Source: Pontederia crassipes
Lineage: Eukaryota; Streptophyta; Magnoliopsida; Commelinales; Pontederiaceae
Direction: 5' to 3'
DNA length: 64,000 nt
Assembly: GCA_030549335.1 (NCBI GenBank)
Contig: CM060189.1
Span: forward strand, 32,821,001-32,885,000
This document shows, piece after piece, positions 32,223 to 44,880 of the stretch. The notes under the pieces are model-generated. The model was not told the origin of the DNA and did no database searches. It saw nothing but the letters and a program-made list of their open reading frames with translations. Each line of letters starts with the position of its first letter. The stretch's first letter is position 1. The translations under genes were made by a program, and so were the position numbers.

Positions 32223-34719
32223 TGTAACATCCTGAAATTCGACCTTGCCACATGACGAAATCTCCTTTCGGTCGCTACTTTCTTCGATCCTTTTTTATTT
32301 CAATAAAATGACATTTAAGCGGAAGACTTAAATGAAATTATTATAATAAAGAATATAAGAAAGGCGGAATCTAGATAAATAAAAAGTACATCAAATGTCT
32401 CGGTATAAGGCATACAAAGGTCCATGCTATAGTACAATAAATAAAAGACTTGATAACGACTCTAGATAACCATGTGCAAGGCCATCTGAGTTGTATTCAC
32501 CGTGCACGCACTTGCAATCATCTCATATATCTATGGGGATCACACAAGGGAGCAAGCTTAACCGTTAGCATAACGCCAAGTGTGAGTTCGTATAGGCCAT
32601 AAAATAATCCATCAGAATATGCATGAAGTAAGCATATAAATTAAGTATGAGAGTAAATCATCATGGAGAATCAATAAAGAGATGATCATCATGGTTCATG
32701 CCTTTTTTTTCATTTAATTTTCATGTCCATAGCCCATTGTTCATGTTCATAATTCATAGTTCATAGTTCATATTCATTTTCATAAGGACAAAGTCTTTTC
32801 ATTCATTTTTTTGCCATTCATATTCTTTCATCATATCCATGGGTTGAAAGATCTCTCTATTTTTAGGGAATACCATTGTAAACACACAAGTGTGTATCTA
32901 TCTAAACCATAGTGAGTCAATGAAAGATCAGTGCCACGACCAATGCCCTATCGGGCAAAGATGACCTCGCTCAAGGCGAAAACATAGGTAGAGAGAAACT
33001 CCCATCTAGATACGCAACTAGTAATCCTCATTTTATCTTATTAATCATGAGGTTCTTTTTCGATCACTTGAATCAATCAAAGTTGTAGAGAGCAAAATGA
33101 CTCCAAATCATCTTTAGATTCATAATCGACCGATATTAATCAGGTGGATAAAAACTTGTCAAATCGAAGGGGTTTAAATTAAATTCACATTTTTCCACAA
33201 ATTGGACGCTCGAAAGTTAAACGATCATTCGGTTTAGGTTCCTTCAGATGTCGTCCGAAAGGGGAGCGGATACATGTTAGTCTATGTTCTTCGGTTAATT
33301 GAAAAGGATGTAGTCATTCGTTTGGAGTTCATTTGTCGACTTTTCCAAGTTCATATACGATTGGTCGACCAATAGAGGTTTGGACATCCATTATAACATG
33401 AGAGGATTCTCATACTTCGATCGACGGAAACTTGATCGGTTGTCCACCGGGAATAGGGTCATCTTCCTCGGTCAGTCGGGAATGGTTTTTCCATCCATCG
33501 TCGAAAACTCTTCCGACACAATAATCTAGATCGATCGTCCAAAATAGTTTCGATTGACCGACCGGTTATCGACATCATTTTTTATTTCGATATTTTTTAG
33601 TTCAATCATCCGAAAGAGTTTCAGACTTCTATTCTGGTTCATATCAGTCATCCGATCGAGTTTTGGACGTTCGATATAGATGTCTCTATACTCTTGCCAA
33701 GCTGAATCGGATGCTCGAAAGGATTTTAGTCATCCACTTCAGTTCAACATAGCCTCATGTCATTGTGGAATCTTTACATTTTCAATCAAATTTTTCAGTG
33801 CAAGCAAGATTTAACACTGTCTAACATAGTACCCAACACATAGTGCAGTTCAGAGACATATCTAATCGTAAATACCATCCTAAACATATCATTCAATCAA
33901 TTTTCCTTCATATAATGTAACTTGTTGATTTTCTATCTTTAAACTATAACACGATTCCAAGACTATCTTAGTCCAATCATCCGAAGCTATTAATTAAATG
34001 ACATGAAATCAATCATCAAGTAACTATCTAAGTCGTACACTAAAAGATCTAATCATTCATCCTGCTAACAACTCATACATAACATACAAATCATTCGACC
34101 ATGATTAAGAATCAAAGGAAAATAGATCTATATCATCATAATAATTGTAAGGCACGATCTCTACCCATACTAGTATGAACCTTAACCTTTCTATAACCTT
34201 AAGATGCAATTTCCTCAAGAATTCTATTCCATGATCCAAATCCCGAAAACACAATTTTTAGTTATGTTTTGTGGTTTGTCTTTGCTAGATCGAGCTTTAA
34301 CTCCCCCCTCCCCCCCCCCCCCCCCCCAACCTAACTTGACCCTTCGTGCTCTTGTTGAGACCAAGGAGAAGAAACACGAAAATAAAAATGAAGAAGGTGA
34401 GGAAGATGAAGAAGAGAGGAGACAATGGCTTTAAAGCAAAGGGGTTTTGTGTCCATTAAAGTCCAAAGATCATCGCTTTGTGAGTTATCAATATGTGGGA
34501 GTAATGAGGGTGTAATGGGGGAGGGGAGAAGATCAAAATCGATCTTCTTTGTCGTATGCCCATTGCACTTCCGAGCGTCCGAAAGTATTTCGGTCGTCTA
34601 GTCATGTGTCGATTAAGATCATCGATCAGTCGCGATAATGGGCTTCCATTTTGAGTTTCAGTCGCCCGATAATCCGATGTCAGCAAAAATAAAAGTTTTA
34701 ATTTTTTTTACGTGTTACA
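32223..34719. mobile_element. Probable solo LTR (TGTAACATCC...GTGTTACA)
   Basis: About 2.5 kb bounded by TGTAAC and GTTACA, with early blocks (CACATGACGAAAT, AAGCGGAAGA) that also occur in the LTR at 36621. I find no matching 5-bp duplication (TGACG left, TACTA right), so it may be a recombinant or truncated LTR. It has a C-run near 34302-34327 and no coding frame with known motifs. Confidence 0.45.
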
Positions 34720-35920
34720 TACTATTGTAAGATTTTCAAGTTTTATTTCTTTTTACATGTTACATACTGTTGCAAGATTTTAACTTATAAAATAACAATT
34801 ATTTTTAATGTAAAATATGTATCTATTTACAAATATTACATAGAAGTGAGGTACTTAACTATCAAATATTGATATTTATCCTAAACTTTTAATTTTAAAC
34901 CCAACATATATTATACAAGTTGTGAATCATAACATGATTTTTAATATTTATTAAAATTAATAATTACATAATATTGCATTTTAAAGAAGTATAATATTGC
35001 TACATTAAAATAAAGCATTATGCTAGTTTGTGTACAAATATGGCTTAATTTTAATAAAGGACCAAATAGTCAAACAAAAATCATTTGAAGTCTTTTAGGT
35101 CTATTTTATTTTTTTCTTTATTGTAATAAAAAAAACTCCTAATAAGATCTAAATCATTTTATCTTTGGAATATCATCATATTGTAAAACCTTACTAGCTC
35201 ATTGTTATACTCACTAGTCTAGTTTATTAATTTTATTATGTACTTGTTGCAGTCCCTTTACTTTCCCACTTATAATCGGTTTCTTACAAATTTCTTGATT
35301 AGATAACACTCCGCTAAATTTATAAACACTTATTTATTAAAACATCTAACCGAAATCATCATTCGTTATTCGTCATCCGCTAGTTAAATCGTCATCTGCT
35401 ATCAAATTGTTATCTACTTATCCATTCAAATAGAGCATTAATAGACTAATTGAGTGCATTCGATACTTATTGAATGCTTTATTCATTTTATTATCGTACT
35501 CGTCTTTTTTTTAATTTTTATTTCCCTTATTTATGTATTGCAATCGTGATTGATTCTATTATAATATTACTATGATTAACAAAAGGAAAAGGAAGACAAT
35601 AAAAAAAAGTGTTAAAAACAAGGAAAAACACACATAAAATTATTATCAAAATAATTATTTATACGACATGTTTGGTCGTTAAGATCTATTAGACCAATGT
35701 TAAGATCTATCTGGCTGGCTCAGACACATCTAAACCTTTTACCGAAATATCAGAGACCCCACACAATAAATTAACGGATCACACCGTCAAGCCCATCTCT
35801 CCTTCCTTGATCTATGCCGACATTTCCTCTCTGTCCATGGGGGGGCTCTCCCACACCTCAATTATTTGTACATATGAAGGAGGGAATAGTAATTTGAAGT
35901 TAGTGATTCATATATACATC
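34720..35920. other. AT-rich intergenic sequence
   Basis: No gene. Near 34705-34785 a ~50-bp stretch with GTTACATACT is tandemly duplicated. The rest is AT-rich without recognised features. Confidence 0.45.
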
Positions 35921-35937
35921 CCACAACTGATTTTTTT

Positions 35938-36114
35938 TAGTGTCAATTCGGATTTAGGTGAAGTCACAGGTCATTAATGTTTGACTAATTCTAAATAAAA
36001 AAGATAAAATAATAGTAATTTATTTTCTAATTAAAATAATAACTTTAAGACGTGAATGGTGATTACTAGCACTGATCGAATATTTGAAACTCAACTCTAC
36101 TATCAGTGGACCCA
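35938..36114 (-). mobile_element. SINE related to the copy at 43953, minus strand
   Basis: On the minus strand it shares TTAGAAAATAAATT and GAATTAGTCAA, in the same order and spacing, with the SINE at 43953. The flanks CAACTGATTTTTTTT and CAACTAATTTTTTTT differ at one base and look like an old target duplication. The tRNA-like head is too diverged to be certain. Confidence 0.5.
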
Positions 36115-36538
36115 ACTAATTTTTTTTCTCAATTTTCCCTACTGAATTTGATAGTCTGTACTTCAAGAATGTACAGTATATTTGATTCCTCTCAAGGGTC
36201 CCCCACTTCAAATTTCATAAGTAGGAAATTTCAATGACCGATCATTTTTGCCCTAAAATATAACAATCTCATTTCATGTCAGGTGTTGTTGTACTGTGAA
36301 TGTTTGAGAACAAAAAAAAAATGATCAGTATGAGTCATAGTTTGAGCCGGAGAATGGTCAACTATTAGCATTGTATCTCTACATATTTAATTTCGTAAAT
36401 TTTGTTATACTAGAATATTATATCATTTTTTCTCATGGGCAAATTATCTAAATAGAAATACGAATCCTCTTACAAAGTTGGGAAAAAAACTTAAAATTTT
36501 TGAAATGCTAAAAACATTGACTAGCTTCTCCAATTAAT

Positions 36539-36604
<66 letters not shown>
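36539..36604. repeat. (TA)n microsatellite
   Basis: About 31 uninterrupted TA units just before the solo LTR at 36621. Confidence 0.95.
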
Positions 36605-36620
36605 GTGTGTGTTTTTATAT

Positions 36621-38385
36621 TGTAACACCCACATATGCATCTCGTCACGTGACAGAATACGCTTTTAAAGACGCTATGAATCATCCTTACATGCACATCA
36701 TACTGATCAAAATGAGACTTAATTGGTCAACTCAACATCATATAAAGCGGAAGATTTAATCATCATTAAATAACACTAAAAAAGTGTATAATATCATAAG
36801 ACGCAGAAAGACTGGTAAAGAAGTCTAAAGAAAACTAATATGCGGAAAAGAAAATCTATCCCATAATTTGAAGGATTAAAAACACTCACGTGCAACAACC
36901 TACGAGCTTGTTCGGTCATCGTTGGTCATCTTCATCATTCTGATCTGTTCCTGCATTTAAGAACATGCAGATGAGAACCTCTCTATGAGTTTTACAACTC
37001 AGTATGAAAGTAAAATAGAAACAATCATATCGTGATACTAGACATGAATAATAAGAACATCATCATATAAAAAGAAGTAATCATAATCATCATAAGAGTA
37101 GAGAAATCATGTAAAGTGACATATGAATAAGAGATCAAGGAGATCATAATCACATCATCATAAAGGAGTAGAATCATATCATCATAAGTTTCTTTATTCT
37201 AATGTTTTCATTTTCATCATCTTATTATTCATCTTTGACTTATTTGGGGTATATTTTAATACACGAGGAGGTCTGCCTCAACGCGTTCATCATCGTCATT
37301 ATAATTGAAAGAGTCAGCCCATAACTAACTGTAGTCAACTCATAACCTGATTGTCATCGATCTATCATAAAAAAAAGAGCTCTCCATTTAATTATTTTCG
37401 TATTTTATCTTACGACTTTTAATTAATCTTCATAAGGGCTCTAAATTAATATAACAATATAGGATCATGAAAAGTAAATCAAGAATATTAACGACATAAT
37501 TATCATCATCATTAAGATCTGAAGTATGCACGTGAATCAGGGATCTGAACATCATAAAATCAATATAATTTGTTTCGAACCCCGGGCCGAGTTCATTTGA
37601 CATCATTGTCGAAAAAATTGGGGTTACACTTGGGCCGGGTCGAGTCATCTTTGAGTCGGGACAGCCGTCGCACCCGACCGTCTCGTCGTGCGTAGAACTC
37701 GGGCCATGTTGTCTTCAACTCGGGCCAGGTTCGTCCTATTGCAAAGTTCTGAGCGTCGGCAATGACGGATTCGGGCCGAGTTCCGATGAACTTGGTCCGG
37801 TTATGGACCTGCTTGGATCGGATTATGGTGAATTCGAGCCGGATTCCCCTTGCGTCAAAACTGCGCTGACGCACAGTGCGCGTTCCGATCGTCTTTTCCG
37901 ATGTGACCGGCATAAAGCATCATCACACAATATTTTACTATAATTAGGAATCAACTAGAACATGCTTCAAGTCTAAAATCAAAATTTTATGATGAATTTA
38001 TCTTAGTTTCGTACATTGCAAGTTTCTATTTGAAAAACTAGTTCGTTCTTTTTTCTCTTCCTCTTCTTCCCACTCCCCTCATTCAGACGTGGGTCCGACG
38101 ACGTCCACTTCCTCCGGTGCATCCCCTGTTGGCGACGGTGAATCAAAAATACGAGAGCAAGAGAAAAATGCACGACAATAGGAGAGACCTAAATCGGATT
38201 CGCAAATGCAAAAGGGACTGATTTGTTCAACTTAATCCCATATATATATATATATATATAAAAGAGAATTCGAGTTTTGGTTGAAACGAAACTCTCCCTC
38301 AAATTTATTTCAGATTTTTATCTTTTTCCCCTTCTTAATTTATGTTTTCTTTTCTTTTTATTCGTGATAACTCTCGGGCGTTACA
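36621..38385. mobile_element. Solo LTR with TATAT target duplication
   Basis: 1765 bp from TGTAACACCC to GGGCGTTACA, flanked by TATAT on both sides (36616-36620, 38386-38390). No primer-binding site or internal domain follows either end, so it is a recombined solo LTR. TGTAACACCC...GGCGTTACA ends are common in plant Ty3/gypsy LTRs. A short (TA) run near 38237 may be the LTR's TATA region. Confidence 0.75.
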
Positions 38386-38390
38386 TATAT

Positions 38391-38988
38391 ATAGTGCTAA
38401 TAATATTTGACTGATTCAGGTGGGATAAAAAGACTGTAACGATATTTTTCTAAAGAAATAATGATGGTAGAAATAAAACTCTAATTAAGCTATTACTAAT
38501 AAATTGCGTGTACGCGTGGCTCCACGAGGCTATAAATGAAAGCAGCGGACGTGGAGTGGGATTTGTACCTTCTTGTGGGCAGTTGGAGGTCTGGGGGCGT
38601 GCGTTTATGGCATGTCGAGATCGCGCATCTTTCAGTTGCTCTGTTGCGTCATCATGCACCAGGAGGGTCAGTTGAATGATTGATACGAGACAAACAACCG
38701 ACGCGTCGTGACAGTGAATGTAACGCCATTTGATTTGAACATGCATACCATACAAGGAAATTTCTCAATCCTCTCGTGAAGTATAAGCCAATCGAATCGG
38801 GGAATCATATGAAAAATGATACATACTTCCAAAATTTTACCTTAATATTCTTCCTAACATTCACATTTTTAAAATACCTCTAATTGTATATTAATTTATC
38901 AAGTATGCTATTGCAAGATGATTAAGAGGATATATCATCTTAATTTATGAGGATATAGCACTGCTCGAGTCATATCCTCTTAATTAAT
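38391..38988. other. Intergenic sequence, no gene recognised
   Basis: GC content is a little higher around 38510-38740, but no frame there resembles a known protein. Confidence 0.4.
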
Positions 38989-38996
38989 GTTATCAA

Positions 38997-39653
38997 CAAT
39001 GTTTTTTTTAATCGGATCGGCGATCAAATCAAAGTCATCATTAAGTCGCGATTGGATTGGATTGAATCATTTTTTATCAAAATAATATTATTTATAATAA
39101 TTATAAAGATATAATATAAGTTATATGATATAGTATATGAATATTGTACTAATAACTTACTAAAAATATTAAAAAAATAATATAACATAATTTTTATTTA
39201 TTTAAGGTCTATTATTTAATGATGATAGATGTTATATTAATAAATATTATCTTCAATTATTCTTATTTCTCTCTTTGTTTACACTTTCCTTTTCATTTCT
39301 TTTATTTATGTCCTTTGATAATTTTTCATTTTAATATTATTCAACTTTAAATACTTGCTTTTTTATTTCAATTCCTATTTAATTTTATACATGTCATATT
39401 TTCTCCTCTTTAACCTTCCTTATATTCCTTTTCTTTTTTTTCTCATTTAATTTTACTACTTTTATCATTTTTATTTTTGTTTTTTCCAAAATTTGCATTG
39501 ATCCGGGTTGAACAAGTTCAACCGGCCCGGTTCAATTGGTTGATTTAATCAATTTTTCTTGATTTAATGTTAAAATTAGTTTTGATGATTAACCGGACCA
39601 ATTCACGATTGAACCGGTTGAATCGGTGGTCCGATCCGATTTTGACGACATTG
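38997..39653. mobile_element. hAT-type MITE with CAATG ends, copy 2
   Basis: Both sides carry the perfect 8-bp duplication GTTATCAA (38989-38996, 39654-39661). The ends share CAATGT, then AATCGGATCGG in inverted order. The right third contains CCGGCCCGGTTCAA- and AACCGGTTGAA-type palindromic sequence. 657 bp, no coding frame. It belongs with the element at 31466 by end sequence, size and AT-rich middle. Confidence 0.78.
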
Positions 39654-39661
39654 GTTATCAA

Positions 39662-40426
39662 GATAAGACCAAACAGTGAATCGAAAAAGTCTATGTTTCA
39701 AAACATACATATATGGAATTAGTCAAAAAAATTTACAAGAACTAAATAAATATATTTGTCATTCAACTTACTAAATTATATCTCTCGCATCAACATTTTT
39801 ACATTTATGTGCATTTTCTTAGATGTTGAATCTCAAGACAGGAAGAGAAAGAATAAAAGCTATCTATGCATAAATCAATAAAATTAATTTATCAAATCAA
39901 TTGCGAAAGTATGAAATCATTTTGTATAACTTTAATCACAACGCAATTAGAATGAGAAGGACGGCAAGAGAAAAAATGCAAACACAATAATATTGTAAAT
40001 TTGTTATGCATGTTTGGCTACATTTTTGTTCTGAGTTCTCGACATTTAGACCTTATATAAATTAACTAAATTCTTACTTTTTCCAAAGTGGGGTTAAAAA
40101 AAATTACATGCATCACTTTCTCCCCCGTAAGATATATGCACATATCTTATTAAAATAAGTTTAATCACATCACACACAATTTTTTTCTAGTCTTAAGGTA
40201 AGATGACAACCTCTCGTACATAATCCAATTAAAAGTTAAGTTCACACACAGTCTCTTTTTGTTTAACATCTCAGACACAAAAAAAGAAAATTGAGGAGAA
40301 AAATATGCAAATGAAGCTCTAAATGCTCTAAACCTCTATAATTACTTTCCTTTCAATTCTTGCGCTCTCTTTTGTCTTTGGCCTTTTTGTATAGGCATTA
40401 AAAGTGTTATAACTATTATGAAGACA
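39662..40426. other. AT-rich intergenic sequence
   Basis: Nothing recognised. Confidence 0.4.
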
Positions 40427-40437
40427 TTAAAATTTTA

Positions 40438-40893
40438 GGTTATTTTCATAAATTAGTCTTAAACTATCATGATTTTTTTTCAAATTACGAGCATATTTTT
40501 TTGGATCTTTTAATTATCGCGATTTTTCTAATTTAATTCTTCCATTGATTTTTGTCATATTTTTCGTTAATTTCATTTATTTTGTATTTATGAAAAGTCG
40601 AAGATAGCACTTTAACCTTTAAAATAATCCATAATAAATAAATAAGAAAACAACCCGGCCACCACTCGTAGGGGAAGGGGGGTCGTCGCCCTGAGCTTGC
40701 CGGTGCCGGTGAGCTCACGAGGAGAGTCGACACACGAGCTTGCACAGGGGGCGCCGCCCCCGTTTTACTTCCTCAACGCGCACGAGGAAGACTCAAGAGG
40801 GGGCAGTGTGCGAGCTCATACAAGGGGCGCCAACCCCAATCTCAGTGGCGTCAGCCTCCTGGCCCCATGGGGCATCGCCCAAGCCTTTCTCTT

Positions 40894-40953
<60 letters not shown>

Positions 40954-41144
40954 TATTTTAAAGGTTAAAGGAGGTAACTTTGATTTTTCATAAATGGAAA
41001 AAAATAATGAAAAACATAACAAAAAGTCGACGGAAGGATGAAATTAGAAAAGTAGTGATAGTTTAGGGATAAAAAAATAAGTTTATAGTTTTGGATTAGA
41101 TGTGGAAAATTGTGATAGTATAGGGGTGGTTTATGAAAATAACC
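40438..41144. mobile_element. Foldback element with ~200-bp inverted arms and GC-rich core
   Basis: Left arm 40438-40632 and right arm 40953-41144 are imperfect inverted copies, starting GGTTATTTTCATAAA and sharing TTTCTAATTT, CTTCC, TTTATGAAAA and TTTAACCTTTAAAATAAT in order. Flanks TTAAAATTTTA and TTAAAATTTTTA look like a 9-11 bp duplication, as in Mutator-like elements. The core (about 40650-40890) is GC-rich and unlike the arms, then a (TA)26 run at 40899-40950. The core could be captured host sequence. Confidence 0.7.
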
Positions 41145-41689
41145 TTAAAATTTTTAGATTTAAAACTAGTCATATTGCACTTTTAGAAAATGTTTGAGCG
41201 TTCTACACCTTTGAACTTCTGAAATGTACAATCGTTAATAGTCATTGTGATTGTCAAAAAAAAGTTCTAACATTTAAAAGTTTAGAAAGAAGTATGAATC
41301 TCATCGTTTCTATAAAGTGTCCTCTATTATGCAAATTTGACCATTGATACTTTTAGATTGAACATTCAATCTTTAAGTAAGAATGATTGTCAGATTGATC
41401 AATTCGCATTATTTTAGAAATCATTTTTCAGCTTGATCGATTTTCATCATTTTAGAAATAACTTTTTCACACAATTATCTAAATGGGATAATACTTATTC
41501 TTTATGATGATGTTTGGTTGATGGATAATAATTCTCGGAATAAGCATAATTGTTCTAATAGATTAAGAATTTTTGGGAGTTTGTGCAAAGAATACATTTT
41601 ATTTCACATTTTTCACAGAATAACTTATCTTTATAAAACACACTATTCAAAAAGTTAAATTTTTATAATACTAATTTTGCCCTTTATCT
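41145..41689. other. AT-rich intergenic sequence
   Basis: No gene recognised. Confidence 0.4.
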
Positions 41690-42304
41690 TTTTTAAGATT
41701 TAACTACCTTAATTGAAAGAATAATAAAGAATAAAACTCTATTCTTATATTTATACTCAAAACAAACAGGGCCTAAGGCCCGTTTGACTTTGGGTTTATA
41801 CTCTAAACCAAACCGGGCCTAAGGTTTGTTTGACTTTGAATTTTCTACTCTTGAATTAACAGCAAATAATCCAATAGATGTTCTTGTAATGCTAATCCAG
41901 CGAGAGCAGAAATTCTTCTTTGGAGCAAGAACACAGTGCCCCCATTTTTTAAGGTTTAATTACCTTATTTGGAAGAATAATAAAGAATAAAACTCTATTT
42001 TATATTTATACTCAAAACAACCAGGGCCTAAGGCCCGTTTGACTTTGGGTTTTTTACTCTAAACCAAACAGGGCTTAAGGATTGTTTGACTTTAAATTTT
42101 CTACTCTTGGATTAACAGAAAATAATCCAATAGATGTTCTTGTAATGCTAATCCAGCGACAGCAGAAATTCTTCCTTGGAGCAAGAGCATGGTGCCCCCG
42201 TTTTTTTTCATATTTCTGTAATAATTGATATGGGGCCCGCCATGGTACAAAAATTGCTGGTTGGCAAAAAAATGTTGATTACTCTGGATCCAAACGCCCC
42301 CTAA
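41690..42304. mobile_element. Tandemly duplicated Tourist-like sequence
   Basis: A ~255-bp segment is present twice (about 41690-41944 and 41945-42200), with shared blocks such as GAATAATAAAGAATAAAACT, CCCGTTTGACTTTGGGTTT and TAATCCAATAGATGTTCTTG. A TAA-GGCCCGTTTG start (41774) and a CAAACGCCCCC-TAA end (42304) fit a PIF/Harbinger-type (Tourist) MITE with a TAA duplication. Confidence 0.55.
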
Positions 42305-43937
42305 GGGCGTGTTTAGTTGGATGTTAACTATAGGAATACGTGGATATTCCTTGGGTTATAATTAAACAAGCGTTTTATTCATAAAAAAGTATAAAGGGTA
42401 GATTTGTCATTTTTTAAAAAAAGTTAATTTTATAAATAGTGAAAAGTTGAGAGTTATCGTACTCTTTTCAAAAGGTAGAATACAGATAATCTGATGCAAA
42501 TTTCGAAAAATGACTAATCCAATGAAATAAGTGTCTTAATTCATACATTTTTAATCTTCATCCAAACGACACTTAAAAGTTAAGAATTATATAAAACTTC
42601 TGTATTCACCTTTTAATAAAAAACTAGTAAAAAAAAGTCAAACATTAATTAGACATTTAGCCAATAAAATTATTCATTCCTAATTAGACTTTTTTAAACT
42701 GCACTTTTTTAAAAATAACTTTTTTATATGGTTATTCAAATAAGGTGATTTTTTAATTTTTTTAAAGTTAAGATAATTATTTATCATATGCAATTATCAA
42801 TTCAAATTTAATGAGAAAATGATAAAATATTAAGTGAAAGTTAAGTGCACACAACAATTCATTTCAAATAAAATGTTATGGTATGTCAAATTGATAACTC
42901 AATACTTGAATTTGTACCATCAAAACATAATTAATTAACACTTAAAGTTTAAGTTCTACCAATCTTCACCACTTTGATGATGATAAATAAAAAATTATGA
43001 AAATTGAGAAGGAAAATATATTATAGTCAAAATTCCATTCCTCGTATGTACTCTCCATTGTAATATAAATATACAAATCAATCTTAATTTTAAGCTATTT
43101 TTCATATAAAATTTAATTCACAAGCTTCAGAAGATTAAAGACACTTTATATATTGTATAATTATGGGTCATATTTCTTTTACACTTCTCGCACCTTTGCT
43201 GTTTTTACAAGTTAGTAATCACATGAAAGGCAAAAATGTACTTGCTCCTAATTGTGTGTTTTTATCATCATTAATCATTTTTACTTCGTTAGGTTTCACA
43301 TAATTATATATGATTTTTAGACCTTCTAACAAATTTTCATTTCATCTTCAGGCATATATGGTCCTTTGTGTTCATATTTTTCACTCATGTATCCATTATA
43401 CCATTTCAAAAAGAATATTCAAATTGGTATAAAGAAAATAGGCAACTTTTCTTTTGTCATAAAATTAACTTTCCCTAAATTTGTGTATGGTTTATAAGAA
43501 TTAAATGATAAATTCTAAAAAAACCAAAAGCTGGCATGGAGCTAAAAATTTATAAAATTAAAATATTGTATAAAAGTTTAAGATAATAATAATATGTAAA
43601 ATATGATTTGATTACACAACTTTTCAACATTAACATGAGTAAAATCATTTCATGTTTATCAAAATATTGAGGAGTAATGTTCCTTCTATTATTATGAAAT
43701 TTTATATTTTCCTTTTTTTTGTCACAATATATTTAATCATATTAATTACATGTTTAGAACTGAAAAAGTAACCTTTGACATGTCAAAAGACACTAATGAA
43801 TACTATAAATTCTCGTAGAGAAAAAAATATTCTCTTTTCTATGAAAATGACATTAGATCATATTAAAAAATGATTCCTCTTAGTTATCATTGACGTCACT
43901 GACGTCACACAAAAATATTTTTGTTTTTTCAATTAAG
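42305..43937. other. AT-rich intergenic sequence
   Basis: About 1.6 kb, very AT-rich. It starts with GGGCGTGTTTAGTTGG, possibly the end of another small TIR element. No gene recognised. Confidence 0.4.
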
Positions 43938-43952
43938 AAAACATTGCACAAT

Positions 43953-44125
43953 CTAATCAACGATAGTTGGCTTAGCTGATTAGCAAAGTTGACTCTCGTA
44001 CCCTCGTTAGATGTTAATAGTTCTAAGTTCGAGTCTTGAAATCGTTTCTTAGTTAGAAAATAAATTTGCTCTATTTTTTCTCTGAATTAGTCAAGTGTTA
44101 ATAAACTTGTCGAAGGGCAACAAAA
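43953..44125 (+). mobile_element. tRNA-derived SINE with 15-bp target duplication
   Basis: Flanked by AAAACATTGCACAAT at 43938-43952 and 44126-44140. The head has an A-box-like TGGCTTAGCTGATTAG and, about 50 bp later, a B-box AAGTTCGAGTCTT, both near the pol III consensus. The 173-bp body ends in an A-run that merges with the duplication. This is the standard layout of a plant tRNA-derived SINE. Confidence 0.8.
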
Positions 44126-44204
44126 AAAACATTGCACAATTTCCTCTACGAAGGTCAGCAATCATACTCCATTTGTTTTTGCAATCACTTCACACGTGAC
44201 TTTG

Positions 44205-44880
44205 AACACTCCAAACGCTTTAGACCCATACATGATCCACGGGGAAGAAGATCGACAAGGTTTTCACCCTAGCACTTAATATGATCCACAGATTTATTTT
44301 ACAACAAGAGGCTACCTCAGATACACATGGCCGAAGAATAATAATTATAAAAAAATTACAAAATGAACAGGCGGTGACAAGGAGAGTTGAGGGCGACGAT
44401 GAAGTGAGGCGGCGATGCAGAGGACGCATTGAGTCGATCGGGCGGTGAGGACGAGGGCGAAGTGAGTCGAGGATGATGACGAAGCGAGACGGCAATATGA
44501 ATGCTGCAATGAGTCGATCAAGTGGTGAGGACGAGGGCAAAGTGAGTCGAGGGCGATGACGAAGTGAGGCAGCGACGATGGGGCTTCAACGAGTTGAAGC
44601 GAGGCGAGGGCGACGACGAAGAGGAGGGCACAGTGAGTTGAGGCCGCAACGAGACGACGAGGTCAAGGCGAGGTGACGAGCGCGGCGACGGGATTTGGAA
44701 TTCGGGAATGTGGATTTCGCATTTGAGACGATGAGGGTACGAGACGAGGGAGGTTTGAACCGATGGTTTTGTATTTGAACCGTGCTTTCTAGTGTTTGAA
44801 CCACACTTTTTTGAAAGAATCGTTGCGATCCTATGATATCCAAGATAGGTAGGACGGTCCTACCTCTTTAATTTGGTAGG
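44205..44880. other. GC-rich purine-biased segment ending in a hairpin
   Basis: Many GACGA/GAGGCGA-type repeats on the plus strand. The right end (about 44850-44880) has GGTAGGACGGTCCTACC and then GTCCTACC...GGTAGGAC around a 10-base loop. This resembles the hairpin ends of the element at 24442 and may be the end of a related element whose left end I could not place. Open frames here look like composition artefacts. Confidence 0.35.

Noticed and set aside
32223-34719. Complete LTR retrotransposon
   Set aside because: No second LTR, primer-binding site, coding core or target duplication could be found; only an LTR-like segment is supported.
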